A stretch of DNA of 7,905 nt from Desulfurococcales archaeon (GTDB lineage: Archaea; Thermoproteota; Thermoprotei_A; Sulfolobales; Desulfurococcaceae): the NCBI GenBank assembly GCA_015521265.1, contig WAON01000200.1, forward strand, positions 1-7,905, given 5' to 3'. Positions within the stretch are counted from its first letter, which is position 1. Each line of letters starts with the position of its first letter. The notes beneath the pieces are model-generated. The model searched no databases and was not told where the DNA came from. It worked only from the letters and a program-made list of their open reading frames with translations. This document shows, piece after piece, positions 1 through 6,042 of this stretch. Both the position numbers and the translations under genes were made by a program.

Positions 1-2211
1 ATCCAAGGTATCGGTATTTGAGAGAAGTGACAGGGTACTACTGTAGAAATCATGTACATTATTTAGCCTAAAGGTACCTGCAAATACCCGATCTCCATTA
101 ATTTTGACATGCCGTCCTCTGAGCTCCGCCGTTACAATGAATAGTTCCTTCATTACTTGATCAATATCATTTCCACGGAAATCACCAAGAACCTCGCTAA
201 GCAATCTTTCAGTCCTAAATGCAATATTTCTTCTAGTCAGACCCACTCTTTCAAGGTTACTTTTTAGAGACGCTAGGGCATTTATGATACTCTGAACGTA
301 GTGCTCAAGCCCTCTACGTCCCTCACGTATATACGTTAATAATGCTTTGTATTCACTGTATCTCGGTGTTCCCTTTGCTTCATTAATAGGAATGGTTGTA
401 GAGCCTTCCTCTGTCATCATGTCTATGACAATTTCCTCTCCAATAGTCACCCTGGATTCTTGGAGGGAACGGCCCCATGATAGCAACTTTTTGTACAATA
501 CGTCTAGAACATCCCTGTCACTCCTAATGGCTAGGAATAGCGTGTAGCTTGTTACTTCCCTTTCTTGACCTAGTCTCCACACTCTCCCAAGGCGTTGCTC
601 TACTTTAATAGGGCTCCAGGTAGGTTCATAGTTTACAATGATGTTTGCTACCTGTAAGTTAAGCCCTTCAGACGCTATATCTGTTGAGACAATGAGTTTT
701 ATCCGTCCAAGGCGTAGGTATCGTTTCAAATCTTCAATACTAGGTCTCCTGTGCTCTCTCCAGCCTGGAATGACTATTCCGTCTGATGTGATGAGCGCTG
801 TAGCATTGATTACACCGGGCACGTTTTCTTTTATTTTTTCGTAAATGTATCTAGCTGTATCTTTAAACTCTGTAAATATAACGATCTTGTCTCCCCTATC
901 GAGATGTTCGTGAATAAGTCTGAGAACTCCTTTTAGCCGGCTATCATTACCATCTGCTATGCTTTTTGCAAAGTCGAAGAGCTGTTCTATTACCTCTAAG
1001 TCCTGTTCTTCTAGAAGAGTGCTACATTTCTCTGCAAACCTGTCGATAGGTTCATCTGGTTCAACTGCCTCCTCCGAGCCCTCTATTTCGCTATAATCCT
1101 CAAAGCCTAGACCCAAATAGGTCTCAACTATGCTTTCAGCTTCTTCGTCAAGCTTGGTTGCATCAGCTAGTGAGGATGCCTTTCCTTCAACTACCAGAGA
1201 CCTCTTATATAGCATTCTCTCTAAAGTCCGCATAGCGGCATAAGGGCTCGATGACGCCCTCTTAGCTATAAGTGCAAGTAGCAGGGGAAGGGCTTTGGGT
1301 TCTTCTCCAATGAACTCGTAGTACTTCAGCAATTTATCTCTAAGGAAACGGAACAGGAGTTCGTTGAACTCGGCCTCTTCACGCGTTGCACCTATGACCC
1401 TAGCGATGAATCTGGCTTTCTTGAATATCTCTCTGTGCTCGTAAACCTCGTTTACATCCATCTTGGTTCTACGTATTACAATCGAGTCACGGGTAAGCCT
1501 GTAGAATGAATCGTTATCCAGTTCCTTCTCACCTATAAGGTAGGGGTCAACAAGCTTTAATCTGGAAATATAGTCGGTAGCATGTCCTCTATGCGGTGTA
1601 GCCGATAGCAGTATAATGTTTCTATTAGTGGCTTTCGCTAACTCCTCTACAAGCTCATATCTCTGCGTGATTCTATTCTGGCCTGACTTAGTTTTTCCTA
1701 CTCTATGAGCCTCATCAATGATAACCACATCCCAGTCTACATTGATTATCTTAGGCTTATGTTCCTCTCTCTTAACAAGGTCTATAGAAGCAATATACCA
1801 TCCCTCAGGAAAGCCTTGCTGTGCGATAATAGAGATATTCCTCCTCTCTATGGCCTTTGCATGTATCCCGAACCTCTTAAGCTCTGACCTCCATTGCTCG
1901 ACGAGAATCCTAGGAACGAGTAATAGTATCCTTCTAACTCCATCTCTTTTCTCAAGGAATTTAACTGCAAGTATTGCCTCGATAGTCTTACCTAGCCCTA
2001 TTTCATCGCCCACGAGTATCCTCACAGGCTTACGGAACGCTAGTCTGAAGACCAGCTCTGTCTGGTGGGCAAAAGGCAGTATCGGAGGATCAGCTCTAGT
2101 ATTCAGAATAAAGAAGAAGGGGTGAAGCTCATATCCCTTAATTATCCCGGTGAGGAGGCGTAGTACCTGCTCCCTAGTCGACTCCGTAGAGAACCCTGAA
2201 GGCCTTTGCAA
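1..2211 (-). CDS. SNF2-family DNA helicase/translocase (COG0553-type), 3'-truncated by window edge
   Basis: An ATP-driven DNA translocase; 737 residues are visible, in frame to base 1 with no stop, so the C-terminus is outside. Seen in order (numbered from TTG 2211): a Q-motif-like FAHQ (47-50); motif I GDEIGLGKT (68-76); motif Ia LLLVPRILVEQW (96-107); motif II IIDEAH (164-169); motif III LLSATPHRGH (201-210); the SNF2-typical IRRTK (246-250); motif IV region IVIFTEFKDTARYI (443-456); motif V VSTDIASEGLNLQ (508-520); motif VI QRLGRVWRLGQ (539-549) with the expected arginines. The two RecA lobes are separated by a long helical, acid-rich insert (about 265-425). After motif VI comes a helical region with no recognisable nuclease motif. 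Start: TTG 2211 has GGGGGTG 7 bases upstream and overlaps the preceding gene by 38 bases. An in-frame ATG at 2244 would add a Gly-rich MKGGGSGG stretch and is less likely. Context implies action with the methylase and DUF499 ATPase on invading DNA; DISARM DrmD is a comparable SNF2 defence helicase. Confidence 0.94.
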   Translation of the reverse strand, partial: MQRPSGFSTESTREQVLRLLTGIIKGYELHPFFFILNTRADPPILPFAHQTELVFRLAFRKPVRILVGDEIGLGKTIEAILAVKFLEKRDGVRRILLLVPRILVEQWRSELKRFGIHAKAIERRNISIIAQQGFPEGWYIASIDLVKREEHKPKIINVDWDVVIIDEAHRVGKTKSGQNRITQRYELVEELAKATNRNIILLSATPHRGHATDYISRLKLVDPYLIGEKELDNDSFYRLTRDSIVIRRTKMDVNEVYEHREIFKKARFIARVIGATREEAEFNELLFRFLRDKLLKYYEFIGEEPKALPLLLALIAKRASSSPYAAMRTLERMLYKRSLVVEGKASSLADATKLDEEAESIVETYLGLGFEDYSEIEGSEEAVEPDEPIDRFAEKCSTLLEEQDLEVIEQLFDFAKSIADGNDSRLKGVLRLIHEHLDRGDKIVIFTEFKDTARYIYEKIKENVPGVINATALITSDGIVIPGWREHRRPSIEDLKRYLRLGRIKLIVSTDIASEGLNLQVANIIVNYEPTWSPIKVEQRLGRVWRLGQEREVTSYTLFLAIRSDRDVLDVLYKKLLSWGRSLQESRVTIGEEIVIDMMTEEGSTTIPINEAKGTPRYSEYKALLTYIREGRRGLEHYVQSIINALASLKSNLERVGLTRRNIAFRTERLLSEVLGDFRGNDIDQVMKELFIVTAELRGRHVKINGDRVFAGTFRLNNVHDFYSSTLSLLSNTDTLD

Positions 2212-2611
2212 CCCTGCACACCCCCCAGAACCTCCTCCTTTCATACTCTTCCAGGATTTTGCTATACCAGAAAATTGACTCGAACTCGCCAAGACCAGCT
2301 ACTACTTCAGCAACCTCTGATATTTTCGAAGATGTTCTTAGACACTGTCTACAACCAGCTAGAATAATCAGTTTTCTCGAGAGCTCTTCAGCTCTAGCAC
2401 CATCTAGGTACACGGTTTTACCTGTTTTACTTCGCCTCACGGCTCCGTTTATTCTTTCAAGGAAACTCGAAATAACCCCGTGCTCGCAGCGGGCGTGAAA
2501 TAATTTACCGCTTGCCAGGCTGTAAAAATGGACGACCTCTACCGGCTTCTTCTGCTTTCCAATCCTCCTAGTGGTGAAACGCAGAACTAGCCGTTTTCCA
2601 TTCTTACTCAC
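2174..2611 (-). CDS. Small basic Cys-containing protein of unknown function within the defence operon
   Basis: I do not recognise this 145-residue protein. It has about 29 Lys/Arg against 14 Asp/Glu, so it is strongly basic and could bind nucleic acid. Cysteines and histidines form two clusters, HARCEH (C42, H44, with H39) and GCRQC (C87, C90), plus C132. Together these could make one zinc site, but this is inference. The N-terminal third looks beta-rich and the C-terminal half helical, ending in a basic segment (YERRRFWGVCRVAKAFR). No signal or membrane segment. Start: GTG 2611 has GAGGG (2621-2625) 9 bases upstream. A TTG at 2620, overlapping the ATPase stop as TTGA, would add three residues but has that motif directly against it. 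The gene lies between ATPase and helicase, and its last 38 bases overlap the helicase start, so it is very likely co-translated with them. It could be a divergent counterpart of the small accessory proteins (such as DUF3780) of related loci, or an unrelated lineage-specific subunit. Confidence 0.72.
   Translation of the reverse strand: MSKNGKRLVLRFTTRRIGKQKKPVEVVHFYSLASGKLFHARCEHGVISSFLERINGAVRRSKTGKTVYLDGARAEELSRKLIILAGCRQCLRTSSKISEVAEVVAGLGEFESIFWYSKILEEYERRRFWGVCRVAKAFRVLYGVD
2219..2225 (-). promoter_or_regulatory. Ribosome binding site for the SNF2 helicase
   Basis: GGGGGTG, one mismatch from the archaeal consensus GGAGGTG, lies 7 bases before TTG 2211 and inside the end of the small basic gene. 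It is the main reason for choosing the TTG start. A stronger-looking GGAGGAGG at 2232-2239 is about 20 bases from the TTG, too far to be the functional site for it. Confidence 0.5.
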
Positions 2612-2616
2612 TGCTT

Positions 2617-5600
2617 TCAACCCTCTTCGAAGACGTGGTAAGTAACATAGTTTTCAATGTCTCTTGCCTCATCTTCTGAGAACTCAGGAGCTATAATATA
2701 ATCTCCACTCCGTGGCCTCAGCGTAATCCGATACCACAAGCGTCTTACGGAAATACCGTATCTGTGTGCGATGGATGGAAAGATGCTTTTCACATCATCT
2801 ACTGTAACGCCGTTGAGCCTCAATGCTATTTTGGGCTTCATATTAGCTATTTCAGCCTCTAGCTCAAGTACCGCCTCCTCTACTTCACACTCCGAGCTAA
2901 ATTTTTTGCCAATAACATTAAGTGGTTTAAAAGTAAAGGCGGAGACCTCGACCTCCATCGACGATAGCTTTGTACCCTTTGGTGGAACACCTTTAACCGC
3001 TCCACGGCCTCTTGGTTTAACCTTGATCGTGACAGAAGACGATTTAATTATCTCTCCAGAGGCGCTTACAACTTTTACTTCATAGTTATACATTCCTGGT
3101 TCCTCCGGGGCTTTTATCCTCCAATTTATAGTCACTGACGGCCTCTCGTCGCCGATACTAAGTGAAGTAGAGCTTAGTTCACCACTCGTGGCATTAATGG
3201 ATAAATCCCCGTTGAACCTGCCGACTCTCTCTAAGAATATTGTTATTGTCACCTCCTCGCCTGGAGAAGCAGTTATTTCATACTTGTCCAGCTTAACGTC
3301 TACACCCTCCTCCATGAACTCCGCGATTTTAATCAGCGGGTTAATGCGTAGTGTTTCAAGGTCTAAGCTCTTCAAAGCCTCAGCTACAGGCACCAATTTC
3401 CCATCAATATAGAACGCATGCCATATCCTTCTTATTCCACCAGTAATTCTCTCCTCCCTTACATCCTTCAAATCTTCAAGCTGTTCCTGAAGAGCCGTCC
3501 TCCATGGTAGTATCAAATCATCATGCTCTAATCTAGGCGGTGCTTCTCCCTCCTCTACTGAAGGGGGATTGCATTCTTGCTTGGACCTGCACTCATATAT
3601 CTTCTTGAAGAATATCTTACTCGATTTCTTCACTCCAATTTTCAGGCTCTTTACACCTTCAATTAGAGAATCTTTAATGACCTCCTCTCTAACCATGGGC
3701 AGTCTAGGATTAGAGTAAAAGTAGTCAACAATATCTGAAACCAGTCTTGCGGATTCTCCTTCAGATATATTTATGCTGACTTGGGATAACATGTATTCAA
3801 GCAGTTCAAAGTCTAGCTCGTCATAAAGTTTCGGAGGCCTAGTACTTCTAAGAGCACGTGCAGCCGTTTCGATTATAGTATCAGCCATAGTTGTGTCCGC
3901 AAGCTTGAACGTGTTCCTATGACTATTCTCATCGAAACTTGGGTATGCAACGAGATTTAGGCCGGCAAGTATATTTGTGACGAGCTTGCCCTCTACTCCC
4001 TCCATTCCCTTACAGTATTTTTCAAGCTTCTTACTCATAACCTCACGGACCTCGCTATCCTCGTAGATGGAGTCTAGCTCCTCACCCACTATATCACACG
4101 CAATTAAGTGCTTGGCGAACCCCAGCATCTGCGAAACACTGCTAGTATCACGTGGATATATCAGGTAAACTGTATTGGCATATCTCCTAAACCCACCGCT
4201 TGGTGTTTCGTAAATTACTTTTTCTACTTCGCTCTCCGGGATGGTTGAAAGAATAGCCACCAATATGTAATCACTTGAGTCATGGTCTATGGGTTTTGAC
4301 TCGGTTAGGACCAAGCTAGAGCTAGCATTGAAGGGCGAGCTTGCCATTGCTCTCCTCTGGCCATGTCTTCTTGAACTTGATACTACATCCTCATAGGGCT
4401 TAGTTAAGAGCTTCCACGCATACTCTTCAACTTTCTTAAGTGCTTCATGGTCATCTACAGTTCTAGCTGTCATCTCTACCCTCCGTATAGGTGAGGCGAA
4501 TAGAGTGAACCAATAGCGTCCACCCTCGCTTAGAAGATAGACGAGGTTACCAGAAGCCCACTCCAATGCGTCAAGGTAATCCTTGGGTTGCAGATTCAGG
4601 GCCCTCGCCATGCTAGGCTCGAAGGATGATATCATGACCTCCTTTTCGTTAGGGTATAGTTGATGATGTCTGACCGAGCCTCCATAAACGAAGGTCTTAA
4701 CAAGTATTGTTTTAGCTATAGTCTTAGCTAGTTCTGGCCTCTCATAGCTCTTAGTCCTTTTGATCACGTCCTCCTCCACTACAGTTGCATACTGCCTGTA
4801 GAGCTCGTTGGAGAGCAGTGTACCCCTTATCTCCCTGTCCTCAACATCAATATGGAAGGGCATAACGAGTTCAGCAGGGCTCTTCGCCTCCACGAGCTTC
4901 CTAATAACTTTTCTAGTAATCTTGATAGCATCCCTAGTCTTCTCCAGGCCATCATGCTTGTCCAGAATATCTACAAGGGTCTCGATATAGGATGGATGGA
5001 AGGGGTAAGTCTTCTCAGCCAAATGGGCTCTCCGAACTGCATCTTCCCCGAAAACCTCCCTGTTCTCCTCGGCTCCATATAGCCTGGCGAGGCTGGAAGA
5101 TACCGCCTTAGCCGCCTTTTTGTTTATGTTCTCGAATATTCTCACTTTAAGTATGCTCGGTATATCAGAAGGGGCTACAGGGACTATCCTCCTCGACGCA
5201 ACACGGCTCACAGACTTATATAAGCTCGTAACCACGCTAATCTGAGGCTTATAACGCTCTTCAACCTTAAGCCCATCCCTCCTCTCCTCTACGGGCATCG
5301 AGATTATGAGGGTGGACTGCCTAGACATTTCGACGGTCTTAGCTAGAGATTCGACGAACGCCAAGATTTGGTCAGCATAATTTCTAAGCCCAGGGTCGCC
5401 CGAGGTCTTAAGCCTAACAACGTGATCAGCGAGCTCATCCACTAGAATCAGTACGGGCTCGTCCCCGAGTAGTCTACCTATTACGTCGGCTGGAGGTGCC
5501 AGTAGCTTCTCGTCGTTCTCCCTCACCTCTCCGAAGCGGCCCAGCTGGTGTGCCAGAGACCCCCAGATAGTCTGAACCCTATAGCCGCCAGGAACCCTCA

Positions 5601-6042
5601 GGGGGTTAACCGGAGTCGGGGTTAGCTCGCTAAAATAGCCATCAAGCACAACCACTCTTATACTGCTCAACCTGGACAATTCATCGGCTAGCCTACGAAT
5701 ACGCTCCCTTGTCTCACTATCTTCAGTCTTAGCCTCCAAAAGCGCAGCTGGGTTACGGAAAGCATGATAGATAGTGAGCAATGTATGGGTCTTACCACCA
5801 CCCATCAGCGATAGAAGCATGACTAACTTATTACCGCCCCTATCCAGAAAAGCGTCGGCAATATTCTCGAGAGCCTCAGCCATATACCTGGTGACAAGGG
5901 TTCTCCTAAAGAACTCAACAGAATCAGTGTATATCGTCTCCTCTTTACCCAAGTGTACTCCTCCTAGGCTCGGAGCCGCCTTCTCGTCAAGCCGGGATTC
6001 AAGCACGTCACTCCACAGCTTAACGTGGCTTAGGAACCCCAT
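2617..6042 (-). CDS. DUF499/COG1483-type AAA+-like ATPase of a helicase-methylase-ATPase defence locus
   Basis: A predicted cytoplasmic ATPase of 1141 residues, about the usual length for DUF499 proteins. Seen: a Walker A motif SLMGGGKTHTL (about residues 78-88, GGGKT at 5788-5802), a Walker B stretch VLILVDELADH (about 197-207, acidic pair D202-E203), a possible sensor strand STLIISMP (about 243-250), and the family-typical YPFHPSYIETL (about 346-356). Residues 917-1010 alternate short beta-like strands with a PGEEVTITI segment and look like an Ig-type beta sandwich; a basic linker and an acidic C-terminal domain follow. No membrane segment or signal peptide is apparent. Start: ATG 6042, chosen because its A is the last base of the methylase TGA stop and a GAGGGTGG site lies 6 bases upstream; GTG 6063 (1148 residues) is the alternative. 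Family knowledge places DUF499 proteins beside DUF1156 methylases and helicases. The role is inferred: ATP-driven sensing or remodelling of DNA with the methylase and helicase. The exact function is not established from sequence. Confidence 0.92.
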   Translation of the reverse strand: MGFLSHVKLWSDVLESRLDEKAAPSLGGVHLGKEETIYTDSVEFFRRTLVTRYMAEALENIADAFLDRGGNKLVMLLSLMGGGKTHTLLTIYHAFRNPAALLEAKTEDSETRERIRRLADELSRLSSIRVVVLDGYFSELTPTPVNPLRVPGGYRVQTIWGSLAHQLGRFGEVRENDEKLLAPPADVIGRLLGDEPVLILVDELADHVVRLKTSGDPGLRNYADQILAFVESLAKTVEMSRQSTLIISMPVEERRDGLKVEERYKPQISVVTSLYKSVSRVASRRIVPVAPSDIPSILKVRIFENINKKAAKAVSSSLARLYGAEENREVFGEDAVRRAHLAEKTYPFHPSYIETLVDILDKHDGLEKTRDAIKITRKVIRKLVEAKSPAELVMPFHIDVEDREIRGTLLSNELYRQYATVVEEDVIKRTKSYERPELAKTIAKTILVKTFVYGGSVRHHQLYPNEKEVMISSFEPSMARALNLQPKDYLDALEWASGNLVYLLSEGGRYWFTLFASPIRRVEMTARTVDDHEALKKVEEYAWKLLTKPYEDVVSSSRRHGQRRAMASSPFNASSSLVLTESKPIDHDSSDYILVAILSTIPESEVEKVIYETPSGGFRRYANTVYLIYPRDTSSVSQMLGFAKHLIACDIVGEELDSIYEDSEVREVMSKKLEKYCKGMEGVEGKLVTNILAGLNLVAYPSFDENSHRNTFKLADTTMADTIIETAARALRSTRPPKLYDELDFELLEYMLSQVSINISEGESARLVSDIVDYFYSNPRLPMVREEVIKDSLIEGVKSLKIGVKKSSKIFFKKIYECRSKQECNPPSVEEGEAPPRLEHDDLILPWRTALQEQLEDLKDVREERITGGIRRIWHAFYIDGKLVPVAEALKSLDLETLRINPLIKIAEFMEEGVDVKLDKYEITASPGEEVTITIFLERVGRFNGDLSINATSGELSSTSLSIGDERPSVTINWRIKAPEEPGMYNYEVKVVSASGEIIKSSSVTIKVKPRGRGAVKGVPPKGTKLSSMEVEVSAFTFKPLNVIGKKFSSECEVEEAVLELEAEIANMKPKIALRLNGVTVDDVKSIFPSIAHRYGISVRRLWYRITLRPRSGDYIIAPEFSEDEARDIENYVTYHVFEEG
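2621..2625 (-). promoter_or_regulatory. Ribosome binding site for the small basic protein
   Basis: GAGGG lies 9 bases before GTG 2611 and inside the last codons (Glu-Gly) of the ATPase gene. It directly abuts the alternative TTG at 2620, too close to serve it, so it argues for the GTG start. It is a short match and could be chance. Confidence 0.4.

Noticed and set aside
347..844. Plus-strand ORFs of 66-68 residues
   Set aside because: They lie antisense to the helicase, which has an unbroken frame and conserved motifs V and VI here. They have low-complexity translations and no family resemblance.
1705..2125. Plus-strand ORFs of 60 and 135 residues
   Set aside because: They are antisense to helicase motifs I to II (Walker A and DEAH), whose conservation explains the sequence. 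They show no ribosome binding site or recognisable domain.
3569..3595. CRSKQEC cysteine pair in the ATPase as a zinc site or processing site
   Set aside because: Only two cysteines with six residues between them and no further ligands nearby. An internal disulfide is possible in a hyperthermophile, but nothing in the sequence supports it.
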